A DNA stretch of 64,000 bases from Skeletonema tropicum. Taxonomy: Eukaryota > Bacillariophyta > Thalassiosirophyceae > Thalassiosirales > Thalassiosiraceae. The translations under genes and the position numbers were made by a program. How positions within the stretch are numbered: the first letter of the stretch is position 1; every line of letters begins with the position of its first letter. The notes beneath the pieces were generated by a model. That model did not search any database. It worked only from the letters and a program-made list of their open reading frames with translations, and had not been told where the DNA came from. Below are positions 45,201-54,064 of the stretch, one piece after another. The stretch spans positions 682,001 to 746,000 of the forward strand of contig CM074144.1 in the NCBI GenBank assembly GCA_037178625.1, in the 5' to 3' direction.

Positions 45201-46449
45201 GCCAAGAGCGGCCGCTGGCGATAGATCAGACTTGGAATTGATTGTCGACCACATCATAGAGGCGGAGCGTGACTTAGAATCTAGCCAACCCCCCATTCGT
45301 GCGAGAGGTGTCGTCACTCTACGCCACATTGCTCGTTCTTTGGCTGACACTGGGGCTTTCCAGGCGCCCAAGAAATCGTTAGTTATGGAAGTTGATAGTG
45401 TCAAGACTTCGGACGGAAGCGAGGGACAACTTGTGCTGCTCGCCAGATCACTGTCACGAATATGTCTGAATGCACTTGCTGATTCAGAATCGTACGTTTA
45501 CCTGGCAAGCATTCACACTTTGGTGGCCATCAGCGATGTTTGTCCGTCCGAGATCATTACATTGATGGGTTTGGTCGTTTCTGAAGGAAAAGTGGATATT
45601 ACTGTGCTAATGAACGGTGCAATAGAAGCACCAGTACAGATGTCTTTTGTCCAAGAGCAGAGAATCAAAGCAGTAGAAGCACTCATCTTCATTATTCGGC
45701 GACGTGGGGACGGCATATTTTTGAATGGGCCGTCACTCCTTGAGACCATGCTGTTTGGTCAGATGAAAATGACGACAAATCAAGTTGAGACTGGGGCTTC
45801 GCAAGACTTGTCAAAATTAATTCAAGTACAAACTCATACTTATTTCCAACGCTCCCCAGCAGATGGAGATGACGATGGTGAGGCACATATGCGGCTTGGC
45901 ACGGGTGGGCCTGTCTTCAGTTGTGAAGAGGGTGATTTGCTCCGATCTGCTGCGATTAGTCTGGTATGTGAACTAGTATCAACTCTTCACCCGGTGGTAA
46001 TTGCACAATACTGCCACGCTCTCGTTCGTTTGGCATTGGATGCTTTACAGCTAGAGTCTTCTCGTCCTGTTAGACGCTCAGCTGCATTGCTTGCACGAGA
46101 ACTTTATGCTTGTGTGCTGAAAGAAGAAACAGAAGAAGAAGGGACTGAAAGGAAAGCCACTTCTGCCATGGCTATTGCGATGGTTTGTGCTGGCGAGGAC
46201 AAGTTGGTAAATGCCTTGACACGTTGCGTGACTGCAACTGATGTGGATGTGGACAATTCTGTTGCAGTGAAAGGTAAGACGCGACTTGTGGACCCTGCCA
46301 CTCAAAGTAGAAGTGAAGAAGCACTTGAGTTGCGGGGAGAGCTTGACATTATCTTCCAAATGGCAAAAGTAGTAGCCAAGTCTATGGAGAGAGAGGCGAA
46401 AGATCCTGTCGTGGAAGCAGTTCGTAAAGCTTTATCGGAGTCAATGTAG
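42202..46449 (+). CDS. TANGO6/RTP1-like HEAT-repeat protein
   Basis: A single-exon frame of 1,415 residues made largely of alpha-helical HEAT-like repeats. The C-terminal part matches the RTP1/TANGO6 architecture. A first conserved block has LARSLSRICLNALADSESYVYLASIHTLVAISDV and QEQRIKAVEALIFIIRRRGD. A second has LLRSAAISLVCELVSTLHPVV and SRPVRRSAALLARELYACVL. In yeast Rtp1 takes part in assembly and nuclear import of RNA polymerase II, and animal TANGO6 affects secretion. The N-terminal 400 residues have a Lys-rich low-complexity stretch (KSSKSKKKKKN, about residues 150-160). No transmembrane helix is obvious. The start has good context (CACCATGGCC). The assignment to this family is by C-terminal motif pattern. 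Confidence 0.75.
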   Translation: MATNLPMPPTQDTITPKEWEAASSAVLDAIRCVIDGLRSAPCVKAPTDKHTKIQKNDVSLFAHLQSVGVVKQVQSLQTPDQSLQQQSKVEEQNASSELESLLLDHHKGDDRKQILHQIIYPILKQLQQCYAALDTIESSKPPSNDKIETSNKSSKSKKKKKNATPPPLGMLSLNDYVNVACLLEFTISISLVPALEYPHLYQLQLNPYKQNSAGNTARGDGSVIQLPRVTSHTTTMVQKRIQTLPKPLAGRISRTALTWGSIYAAKRHDSLLKIISDFNKKLSHSNTTNDITPQQIYNVHSVYEAYMEVTSMVTSIGQLVLLDRFRPMLLPRHLSDIYLGLLIAERLRWVLLGLEKNLPKLQSDDILSLLVIRGGRDVEKRKNSFELQSLERAVLFPSLTFHSSFITKVDSTKISMATRPIDHREAALACRTLLSGGAVMNNLEQVSTANPSIPAWLRMRLGQFLTTLAGENLQSVVDVFVAYAHGHGGQSDGNDNGSDNMGDEIMTGAAARLARALCAKPAGVTAGHGSTAFLEKLCNQFVAFLVEEGQQHIQKSKESENYELVRSRSSVAMSLTLWATISQLSMDVFLSIFVRQLASGLLPEEDSGRSQYNAIQSTAAIGALLATTPSSLDPSVKEKLNAMLVSSLSHLPNTKECNHQTLLGQILRLGSFFFRDVENTESKLVMELDSSGQSDDASFLNVAVMTIIKTVQVMTRLGSKGQDQGENDLVANALLKAVSVNHFDSKGYSFECAVSNQCRDLHPPCYFVKRDGNDDSSGDLIMGIERRARVLVHRVVVPLSRTIDEMHDEIKDADTWMRIVPSSLFRLVLQLHFSNFIQHDNTSKNIPNDTDEEELRVASTALLALLCEECSPSVLLGGDNEAENGVLKTLGLILESGAAVLEETTGIDSLSEHSEELLSTTSIVLSLIVAILELGSEKRSQGGELIFQSMMPPLRTLSCGGNVQSAELSSMITELAEMASHAMALIAARNEVVTEDSVAKPRAAAGDRSDLELIVDHIIEAERDLESSQPPIRARGVVTLRHIARSLADTGAFQAPKKSLVMEVDSVKTSDGSEGQLVLLARSLSRICLNALADSESYVYLASIHTLVAISDVCPSEIITLMGLVVSEGKVDITVLMNGAIEAPVQMSFVQEQRIKAVEALIFIIRRRGDGIFLNGPSLLETMLFGQMKMTTNQVETGASQDLSKLIQVQTHTYFQRSPADGDDDGEAHMRLGTGGPVFSCEEGDLLRSAAISLVCELVSTLHPVVIAQYCHALVRLALDALQLESSRPVRRSAALLARELYACVLKEETEEEGTERKATSAMAIAMVCAGEDKLVNALTRCVTATDVDVDNSVAVKGKTRLVDPATQSRSEEALELRGELDIIFQMAKVVAKSMEREAKDPVVEAVRKALSESM

Positions 46450-46488
46450 AGATCAATAATAATTAAAACCACTATCTAATATTTTTGA

Positions 46489-47673
46489 TCAGAATGAAAA
46501 GTTTGAACTTTCCCGATGTTGTTGGATTGGCATCCGCTCTCTTACAGACTTGACCATATCCAAATCAATATCACAAGTAACTATACTTGGAACATCCACT
46601 GGCGACAACTCTTCTCCATCACCACCATCCTGATTATCATCGTTATCATACCCTCCCGCATCGGCAAGCAGCGTACCCCAAGGATCATACGCCAAACTAT
46701 GTCCATAACTCCTTCTTTTCTCATTATGCTGACCAACCTGCGCAGCAGCAATAACATAGCACTGACTCTCTACCGCTCTTGCTCGAAGTAATGCATGCCA
46801 ATGTGCCAATCCAGTTGGGACTGTGAAGGCAGACGGGATCAGAACAACTTCCGCCCCACCTTGTTGGACTAGCTCCATGTACATTTCGGGGAATCTCATG
46901 TCGTAGCATATGGTTAATGCCAACTTTCCAATGGGTGAATCACAAACTACCAACTTTTGTCCTGGTGCTGTTGTGTTACTTTCTTTGAGATTTACCTTGC
47001 CGGGTATTGATACATCGAATAAATGTATTTTGTGGTAGAAATTAGTGATTTGACCTCTTTCATCAATGATGACATGTGTATTGTATATTTTGGACGATGA
47101 TGATTCATCTCCAGTTGTTGTTGTGGAAGATACTTTCGTGTGAACTCCACCGCCAGAGATCCATAGGTTACTCTGCTGTGCAATAAATCGTAGCTCGGCA
47201 ACGATAGACTCTATCGTTCCCTCACCGTTGTACTCATCATTGCTGTTGCTTTTGTCATCATGTTGTATTTCATCATGACTTCGTGAGCACGATTCAATCG
47301 TAGCAGCAAGCGCCTCACGAAACGTATTCATCGGCAACACATCATTACAACTATTATTCTCCGTCTGCACCTCAATCGAAGGATCCGCATTCAACACCGT
47401 ATGCTCCGCACTATCCCCAATAAATCCCAAACATTCGGGCAGGAACAACATTTTGGCTCCGTCACGTTTGGCCCACCCGGCAGTTTTGGCAATGTTGATG
47501 AGGTTGGTGTGTTTGTTACGAGTGGATCGGAGTTGGGCGATGGCGATGCGTGTGATGGCTCGTGTGGAGGATGGTGACAGGGACATGGTTGTGGATGATG
47601 TGTCCATGTAGTAGAGTGATATTAGGAGGACTGAATAATAGATGATTTGAATGATAGATAGTTGCCTAGCCAT
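46489..47673 (-). CDS. Nit-family carbon-nitrogen hydrolase (NIT1-like amidase)
   Basis: A 394-residue frame carries the full nitrilase-superfamily core. Catalytic Glu is in MLFLPECLGF, Lys in FYHKIHLFDV and Cys in LTICYDMRFPE. Additional NIT1-type motifs are IPSAFTVPTGLAHWHALLRARAVE and IAAAQVGQHNEKRRSYGHSLAYDPWG. This subgroup (Nit1) hydrolyses deaminated glutathione in metabolite repair. Two hydrophilic Ser/Asp-rich insertions (about residues 115-155 and 345-360) lengthen it beyond the usual 280-330 residues. The first 30 residues (LSIIQIIYYSVLLISLYYM) are hydrophobic and could target the protein to an organelle; alternative in-frame starts are at 47607 and at the following MSLSP. Its 3' end converges on the HEAT gene with 39 bp between stops. 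Confidence 0.87.
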   Translation of the reverse strand: MARQLSIIQIIYYSVLLISLYYMDTSSTTMSLSPSSTRAITRIAIAQLRSTRNKHTNLINIAKTAGWAKRDGAKMLFLPECLGFIGDSAEHTVLNADPSIEVQTENNSCNDVLPMNTFREALAATIESCSRSHDEIQHDDKSNSNDEYNGEGTIESIVAELRFIAQQSNLWISGGGVHTKVSSTTTTGDESSSSKIYNTHVIIDERGQITNFYHKIHLFDVSIPGKVNLKESNTTAPGQKLVVCDSPIGKLALTICYDMRFPEMYMELVQQGGAEVVLIPSAFTVPTGLAHWHALLRARAVESQCYVIAAAQVGQHNEKRRSYGHSLAYDPWGTLLADAGGYDNDDNQDGGDGEELSPVDVPSIVTCDIDLDMVKSVRERMPIQQHRESSNFSF

Positions 47674-47832
47674 TGAATCACTTCAAAGATGTATTACTAA
47701 CTGCTTCTTGCCGACGTTGGCATTTGTCATCGATTTGTGTTCATTTTTCATTTTTTGTTGTGGATGGTGGTTGGTTTGGCATCGTACGTCGCTGCCTAGA
47801 GAGGTAGCACTTTTAGGGTTAATAAAGGTGAA

Positions 47833-48384
47833 GATGAGAATTTTATGTGAACATGAGATGTGTTAGTCGTAAAAACGACCCAACTTCAACCTAGTTTTAA
47901 TCGTACTTTCTCCAAAGTTGGAAGAACGAGATTCAACTTCTGGAATGCATGAACTGTTCTCGACGTGGTCATTGAAGAGAACACAAGTCTGAGATGCTGT
48001 GTAAAGGTTGAGTGTTGAAGGGTGTTGGGGCAACTCTCTAAAATAACTGCGCATGCTCTAGCTGTTTCGGCGGCGTATCTCAACTTCTTCTCGATAAATA
48101 AGAGTAGAGATGAGAATTTTATGTGAACATGAGATGTGTTAGTCGTAAAAACGACCCAACTTCAACCTAGTTTTAATCGTACTTTCTCCAAAGTTGGAAG
48201 AACAAGATTCAACTTCTGGAATGCATGAACTGTTCTCGACGTGGTCATTGAAGAGAACACAAGTCTGAGATGCTGTGTAAAGGTTGAGTGTTGAAGGGTG
48301 TTGGGGCAACTCTCTAAAATAACTGCGCATGCTCTAGCTGTTTCGGCGGCGTATCTCAACTTCTTCTCAATAAATAAAAGAGTA
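47833..48384. repeat. 276-bp tandem duplication
   Basis: Two head-to-tail copies (47833-48108 and 48109-48384) differ at only a few positions, such as GAACGAG versus GAACAAG and CTCGAT versus CTCAAT. They fill most of the gap between the Nit gene and the coiled-coil gene. Each copy contains a minus-strand frame of about 63-65 codons that is carried along by the duplication and is not convincing as a gene. The high identity says the duplication is recent. Confidence 0.9.
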
Positions 48385-48496
48385 GCTAGTCAAAACCGGG
48401 ACCACAACAACCCTCGCGAGCGGTGAGGAGAAGCTACAAGTAGATAGAGGTAAAATTGGACAAAAACTTTTAGGGACGGGGTCATGTAACAGCGAA

Positions 48497-50134
48497 ATGC
48501 AACATCTCAAAACAATGGGGCTAAAAGAACCGTCAAGCAATGGTCTCAATGGAGACGACAAAATTAGCGTCGTCAATTTCGAATTCTGCAATCGACCGAG
48601 TAAATTGGAATTGAACGAGAGCGGTCAAACGACTCAGGGGACTTACGAGTCTATATCGTCTGCAGATGAATCGCCTGACCAGCAGCAACAGATGAATAAT
48701 AATTCGGAATCACATACCAATGGAGTCGGCCCACTACACCACCACCACCAACAACACAACCACGATGACCCCCCCAAACAGTCACTCTACCAACACTTCT
48801 CCAACGAACTAACCTCCCTCCACACCTCCACCCACCAAGCCATCCAACTCTCCTACACGGAACAAGAACACCTCTCCAATGATATCAACAGGATGCAATC
48901 ACGGATATCGTATTTGAAACGAAAGATTGGATTGGTACGGCGGGAATTAATTGCCAAGTGTGGGGCTCATATGGGTGATGAGTTGTTGAGATTGAGTTTG
49001 GTGAAGGAGGTGGATTCGGTGGACATGTCGGATGATGAGCATCACGCAGGGGGTGGTGGTGGCGGTGGTGGGAATAATGAAACCAAGGATTTTGAAGTGA
49101 CGTTTGAATCATTCAAGCCCAATGAGCACAATCTAATTTCTTCCAACAACAACAGCAGCAGCAACACTAAAGACCCCTTTATCAAATTGGGAAGTCAGAA
49201 TAGTGGATTGTCATCGGGACCGTCATCACATGATGATAGTGATGTGGTGAGTGGATCATCGTCCTTATTCCGAATCACGTTTGGGGGTGTGGATGGTATG
49301 CCATCACGATGGAGGAATAGGGAGATGGAACGGGAACGGGAAAAGTCGGAATTACTGGCCAAGAAGAATAATAGTCATGGTAGCTTGGTGAAGGATGAGT
49401 GTTTATCCAATAATAGTGTAGCGGGGGATGATACGGATGATAATGATGATGGTGATGATGCTGCTGCTGCTGCGGTAACTGAAAATACAAAAGAGCAACA
49501 ACTGATAACGTTGAAGCAATTAGTAAATGACCGAGAATCAGAAATATCATTTCTGGAAAAGGAAATGATGACTGTGGAAAAGGAAAAGTCATCATTGGAG
49601 AATGACATATCCATGATGACCAGTAACATGGAACAATCCAAAATTGAGGCAGAGCATGAAAAGGAGAAACTTCTGAGTGTTATTGATGTATGCCAACTTG
49701 ACAATCGCAGATTAGAAAAGGCGCTATTGGAAACGACTGTATCACTAGGTGTAAACAAGATGAATATTGAGTTGTTGGGGAATGACTTGCGTGACGCACG
49801 GAAGAAGTTTATTGAATTTCAAAAGAGGAAGGAACGTAAGAAGTATGCGAGGAAGAGGGAACAGAGAATAGATATACCCCATTTTCATGACAGTAGTGTG
49901 TCAAATGGTTCAAATCAACCCTCGAGAGTGGCACGGTATGAGGTGCCCACAAACATGGGGAGTTATCGGGATGCAGGTGAGCGGAAGCCAGGTTATGCCA
50001 GGAACACCACAGCCTTGTCTAATAGTGGAGTATCCATGGAAAGTGCCGTCACTATGATGTCTGCTTTGACGTCAGATTTTAGTGATGTAGTGGATGTGTT
50101 GGAAGGGATTGGCTCTACGACTTCTTCGCGATGA
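48497..50134 (+). CDS. Coiled-coil protein of unknown function
   Basis: A 545-residue single-exon frame. The N-terminal 120 residues are polar, with a HHHHQQHNH run and Gln/Asn tracts. Two coiled-coil segments follow: about residues 125-160 (SYTEQEHLSNDINRMQSRIS) and about 335-460 (ITLKQLVNDRESEISFLEKE, then long Glu/Lys heptads ending in FIEFQKRKERKKYARKREQR, which is strongly basic). A Gly run (GGGGGGGG) lies near residue 190. The C-terminus (GVSMESAVTMMSALTSDFSD) is of a kind I have no name for. No signal peptide or membrane segment. Start codon context is not strong (GAAATGCAA), and an in-frame Met seven residues later is an alternative. A structural or adaptor role is only a guess. Confidence 0.65.
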   Translation: MQHLKTMGLKEPSSNGLNGDDKISVVNFEFCNRPSKLELNESGQTTQGTYESISSADESPDQQQQMNNNSESHTNGVGPLHHHHQQHNHDDPPKQSLYQHFSNELTSLHTSTHQAIQLSYTEQEHLSNDINRMQSRISYLKRKIGLVRRELIAKCGAHMGDELLRLSLVKEVDSVDMSDDEHHAGGGGGGGGNNETKDFEVTFESFKPNEHNLISSNNNSSSNTKDPFIKLGSQNSGLSSGPSSHDDSDVVSGSSSLFRITFGGVDGMPSRWRNREMEREREKSELLAKKNNSHGSLVKDECLSNNSVAGDDTDDNDDGDDAAAAAVTENTKEQQLITLKQLVNDRESEISFLEKEMMTVEKEKSSLENDISMMTSNMEQSKIEAEHEKEKLLSVIDVCQLDNRRLEKALLETTVSLGVNKMNIELLGNDLRDARKKFIEFQKRKERKKYARKREQRIDIPHFHDSSVSNGSNQPSRVARYEVPTNMGSYRDAGERKPGYARNTTALSNSGVSMESAVTMMSALTSDFSDVVDVLEGIGSTTSSR

Positions 50135-50426
50135 TTGTAATCGTTTAGCTTTCAAGCAACATACTGTAAAAACTGTAGATTTAGTTATCAACTGTTCATC
50201 AGTCAACAAGCACATGTACACGCCAACCTTTGAGAGGTCTGTAGTAATAAAGTAACAAATTTTGATTTTAGCGTTAACATACAGCTGGCATAGCTCCTCC
50301 TGCAAAGCTCTCGAACTGGGGTGAAGCGCATTAGATACTCAAGAGAGACATAAAGATCTCAACCTTGTTGTGTGTTGGATTCAGGTGCGACAGACTCAAC
50401 GCCAATACGTTACGGCGGCTCATTGC

Positions 50427-51383
50427 TCATTGACTTGTTGTTCCATTGCTTGAATTTTGTCGAATGTAACTTATCTCGTGGTGCATAAAAATGATAGTTT
50501 CCATTGGAGCAGCGGATAGAATTGCGAGCTCAATCGGACACATCTCGCTTTGGTCTTCTACCATTAGTGTCTCTGGAGAAGTATTGACGAGTCTTTCAAC
50601 AGTCTCTGTAAGTTGATGCATTTTGAAAGCAGTCTTCTTCTTGAAACAGAGATGGAGAGGAAGATTTCCTTTATCATCTTTGTAAGTACAAGCTGTAGGG
50701 TCGAGCCTGATTAGATGAGATATCATCGATGACCTCGCCTTGTTAACAGCAATATGAAGTGGAAGTCTACCCTTGCAATCTCGATGAAGCACAGAGCTAT
50801 GCATGGCATGAGTAATTTGAGAGATTATAGATGATGGCGCATCAAAATGTAGAGCAACGTGTAAGAGTGATCCCACATTCTCATTCAAATCGTCTTGAGC
50901 AGCCTGTAGAGTGTCTGGAGTCAATACATTTTTTAGAGAATCCCATTCACGGTTCGCGACCATATCCAACAGCTTGGGCAAATGTGGTGCTTCATGTTGT
51001 TCCGCATCGATCTTCATCTTCAAGAGAGAGGAGTCCTTAATTTCCCGAGACCCAACAGCCTGATCGGCAGCAATCGCCGTGACGACACGAACAGTAGTAT
51101 TTTCTTCGTCACTCAAATGACTCAGCTTGATCTTGATATCTACGCAGTCCGAACTGATCTTCTTGAAGTGGACAAGATTCACCTTAGTGCCATTAGCCAA
51201 TCTCGATGCTTCTAATTCAAACACTTCTTCACGTGTGAGGAGATCCTTCGATCTGAGTAAGAGGGTGAAACATTTGTGGTGGAGATTGTCGAAGCGAGAC
51301 TTGAATTCAGAAATAGAGACGTCGTTTGTACCGTCGAAGGCGGCAATGTACTTGCGGAGAGAAGTTTCAAATTGGTCGGACAT
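50427..51383 (-). CDS. Ankyrin-repeat protein
   Basis: A complete 318-residue frame. The N-terminal 150 residues are helical and charged, without a known domain. From about residue 170 three to four ankyrin repeats can be read: GSLLHVALHFDAPSSIISQI, CKGRLPLHIAVNKARSSMIS and DKGNLPLHLCFKKK, each with the (L)PLH core, then CPIELAILSAAPMETI. Ankyrin proteins of this type with LPLH repeats are abundant in diatoms and act in protein-protein binding. No enzyme domain, signal peptide or membrane helix is present. The start at 51383 is the first Met of the frame and follows a short A/T-rich leader. Confidence 0.8.
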   Translation of the reverse strand: MSDQFETSLRKYIAAFDGTNDVSISEFKSRFDNLHHKCFTLLLRSKDLLTREEVFELEASRLANGTKVNLVHFKKISSDCVDIKIKLSHLSDEENTTVRVVTAIAADQAVGSREIKDSSLLKMKIDAEQHEAPHLPKLLDMVANREWDSLKNVLTPDTLQAAQDDLNENVGSLLHVALHFDAPSSIISQITHAMHSSVLHRDCKGRLPLHIAVNKARSSMISHLIRLDPTACTYKDDKGNLPLHLCFKKKTAFKMHQLTETVERLVNTSPETLMVEDQSEMCPIELAILSAAPMETIIFMHHEISYIRQNSSNGTTSQ

Positions 51384-51689
51384 TGTAAGTAGTGATATTT
51401 GTGATGTGTTTGTGGTATGCTGTTGCCAGTGATATTTATATTATGAGACCAAGCAAGAACTCCAACCCGTGCTCTGGATGGCTTCTGGATGGTGTCTGCT
51501 GATGTGTTGGCAATTGGACTCATGCCATCGCGCCAGCTGGACGGAGCACACAAGACACACACAAGCCAACCGGCACTACAATTTATCTCATGCTCTATGA
51601 ATATCTATTAAGAAAATTGGAGTCACGTTTGCTCACAACAGCACAAGTTGTACTGTACTTTTATTATTCTAGAGAGCATTGATCTTATC
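51384..51689. other. Upstream region of the ankyrin gene
   Basis: About 300 bp holding the promoter of the minus-strand ankyrin gene; no other feature seen. Confidence 0.3.
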
Positions 51690-52245
51690 TTCAAGAAGTT
51701 TTGGCACAGCAGGAGAGGAGGATTTCATTGACGTTCCTAGCGGAGCCAGATACGAGGACTTCAGCAAGGATTTCCCGCTGCTGTCCCAGATGCGATGCTA
51801 AGTATCCCTATTCGATAATGCAGAAGATGATAACCCGAACCCAATGCGCTTCAGGAAACAATGCAATCGTGCCGCTCTACTGGGAGAGGTTATGAAAGTG
51901 AGACATCACACAATGAACCATTACAGTCTGAGTCAGAAAACTCAGTACCAAGACGGAACTTATGCCACTGGGCAATGATGGTCCCTTGATACGATACTAA
52001 GCGAATACCAAAGCTTCATGATGAATACTTATGATTTGGCTGCTCTGATTAATCACGTCATTTGATATAACAAGATGGAAGTGGAAGAAAATAGTGCAGG
52101 CGCTCAAGACATTGCAGGGTGGTTTGAGACGTATCAGTGTTTCTGCAGATGAGTTTACCGAGTTACGAAAGGATGCACCATCGTCCGTCGTATTGTCAGA
52201 TGAAACAGATACTATACAGGAGCAATGCGAAGTCTTTTGAAAGAG
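51690..52245 (+). pseudogene. Possible decayed gene fragments
   Basis: Two protein-like stretches lie on the plus strand. The first (about 51712-51979) reads GEEDFIDVPSGARYEDFSKD, then an in-frame TAA, then continues in the same frame as DNPNPMRFRKQCNRAALLGE. The second (about 52060-52240) reads LKTLQGGLRRISVSADEFTE and SDETDTIQEQC in another frame. Neither has a start or intron that would make a gene model, and I recognise no family. They look like a broken unknown gene, but chance frames cannot be excluded. Confidence 0.25.
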
Positions 52246-52330
52246 GGCAGATTGTGTTGATATATTGGACAAGATTATTTTACACTGTTAAAGCAGCCCT
52301 ATGCTATGGATCGTTACGAGAAGAAAGATA

Positions 52331-52720
52331 TCAGGATGATGCTCTACTCATACGATCACAGATTTCTTTTGCATATTCCACAGGGAACACTGGAGGAATT
52401 ATATTGGGTTCAAGTGACAGAAGTGCATCCTGCTGACGCTCGTCATCGAACATTTTCAGTTGTTTCTTGGTGAAGCTTAATGAGCTTCTCTGCTCCCTCA
52501 ACACGGCCAATCGTCTCCTTGTCTTCTCGGCAAGCTTCATTCTTCGGTAATCCGAATCGGTGTACCAGAGCTCATTAGGCGCAACCGTTTCACAATGACT
52601 TTTGACGACATGAATCTTTACAGTGTCATCAAACCGTATTTCTCGACGTTTGCGATGGTGCGGTTGCGGAAGGTCTTCCATAATTTTATTGGTCGTTACG
52701 GGTAGACACATGGTGCACAC
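52331..52720 (-). CDS. Small conserved-type diatom protein (WYT-DYRRMK motif)
   Basis: A 129-residue frame. It contains RREIRFDDTVKIHVVKSHCE followed by NELWYTDSDYRRMKLAEKTR. The pattern of a V-x-V-H strand and then ELWYT..DY..MK recurs in many small proteins of unknown function in diatoms and other stramenopiles. The C-terminal part (ARG/GLN-rich helix, then LSLEPNIIPPVFPVEYAKEI) has no named domain. Several in-frame Mets (first and fourth residues, and residue 14) are possible starts. No localisation signal. The assignment is by remembered motif pattern, so it should be read as tentative. Confidence 0.55.
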   Translation of the reverse strand: MCTMCLPVTTNKIMEDLPQPHHRKRREIRFDDTVKIHVVKSHCETVAPNELWYTDSDYRRMKLAEKTRRRLAVLREQRSSLSFTKKQLKMFDDERQQDALLSLEPNIIPPVFPVEYAKEICDRMSRASS

Positions 52721-53101
52721 TTTTCAATTTCAACAGCGATAGGTGTTCAGTTTGTCTCCAACTGCTCGTTTTATGACAAGTATGTACAACATAGCGATTC
52801 TTCTCTTTCTCATCTCATGCCAAGACAGTCCAGTCTTGGTCAAGACACACACAAGCCGGGGTAGATATCTACTCTTAAGTAGGCTCTATGTAGAGGTACG
52901 AGTATCTTGCTTGACAGATAGGGCAGTAGGATGACGTCACGCTAAGTAAGTAGGAGTAGATCTTTGCATGAGATTTGTACTTAATATCCAAACTGAATGC
53001 TTTAGTATCCATTATTGAGTAAAATATAACCAGCACAACTTACGTCATCCATCCATTATTAGAGAGACACCTATCTTTCTTCTTCTCCATCACTCTCGCT
53101 C
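52721..53101. other. Intergenic
   Basis: About 380 bp upstream of the small minus-strand gene. It contains a short imperfect repeat around AGACAGTCCAGTCTTGGTCA and no coding signal. Confidence 0.3.
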
Positions 53102-53773
53102 GAGATATGTATCCCAACCATTTTTGCTGTTGGGCTCAGGACCCGTAGGCATTGAAAACGGTACTTTTGTACCGTTCTTTTCAAACTCCAACTTGTTAGC
53201 GCGCAAAGCTAGGCAGCTCCTAACGGCGTTTTTTCAAAAAACCTGTAGCCCTTGTACGCAATAATAATACCTATAGGCCACACAATTGCTCATGCTTTAT
53301 TCTAATAAGTTACACGAGGCCTATTGACTTTTTTGAAAACGGTACAAAAGTATCGTTTTGCCTCTCACGTAGAAACATACCAGAGCTCTACACAAAACGG
53401 TACAAAAGTACCGTTTTCAAAAAATGGTTGGGATATCCCAACCATTTTTTTGAACGGCACCCGTTCTCTGTAGAACTCTGGTATGTTTCTACGTGGAGAG
53501 GATAGGAGAACGGCACCTCGGTGCCGTTCTCAAAAAAGGCAGTAGGCCTCAAAATCTTTGTTAGGATAAAGCATGAGTCAAAACGTGGCCTATAGATCTT
53601 ATTATTGCATACAAGGGCTACAGCTTTTTTGAAAAAATGCCGTTAGGAGCTGCCTAGCTTTGCCCGCTAACAAACGGGATTTCAAGAACGGCACCTCGGT
53701 GCCGTTCTCAAGTCCTACAGTTACTGGGCCCAACACAAGAACGGTGCCGTTCTCAAAATGGTTGGGATATCTC
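53102..53773. repeat. Foldback element: 670-bp nested palindrome
   Basis: Two arms of about 335 bp are reverse complements with scattered differences. The centre is at 53434/53435 in TGGTTGGGATATCCCAACCA, and the outer ends are GAGATAT...CCCAACC and its complement. Inside each arm lie smaller perfect or near-perfect hairpins. Left arm: AACGGTAC/GTACCGTT at 53157-53176, 53338-53357 and 53396-53415. Right arm: AACGGCACC/GGTGCCGTT at 53509-53528 and 53689-53708, plus a truncated one at 53741-53754. No protein is encoded. A third partial copy of the arm sequence follows at 53826-53905. Confidence 0.85.
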
Positions 53774-53825
53774 AGTACTTATACTTTACAGTTTTGCGTA
53801 GTTTCTATTTTGTACCTTGGTACAG

Positions 53826-53905
53826 TTTTCAAAAAAGGCAACAGGCCTCGTGATATTTGTGTGAATAAAGCATTACACGTCATGTGGCCTATAGGTCTTA
53901 TTGCG
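53826..53905. repeat. Partial third copy of the foldback arm
   Basis: The segment from TTTTCAAAAAAGGCA through AGGCCTC, ATAAAGCATTACACG and GGCCTATAGGTCTTATT matches the right arm at about 53530-53615 and, inverted, the left arm at about 53260-53345, with several differences. It is preceded by a short GTACC..GGTAC palindrome. Confidence 0.7.
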
Positions 53906-54064
53906 GGAAGCACGAGAAACAGAGCGCATAGTGCGCGAACTAAGGGGTTAATTATGGTTATTAGTTTTTAGTGAGAGCATATGTACGTAGGAATTGTCCG
54001 AGTTTGTTTTTCGGGGGCAAATCACAGAGGGTGCGCACATTTGCTCTGCGTTTCAGAACGTGGA

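Noticed and set aside
47863..48359. Two copies of a 63-65-codon minus-strand gene
   Set aside because: The frame exists only because the 276-bp segment is duplicated; there is no recognised protein feature.
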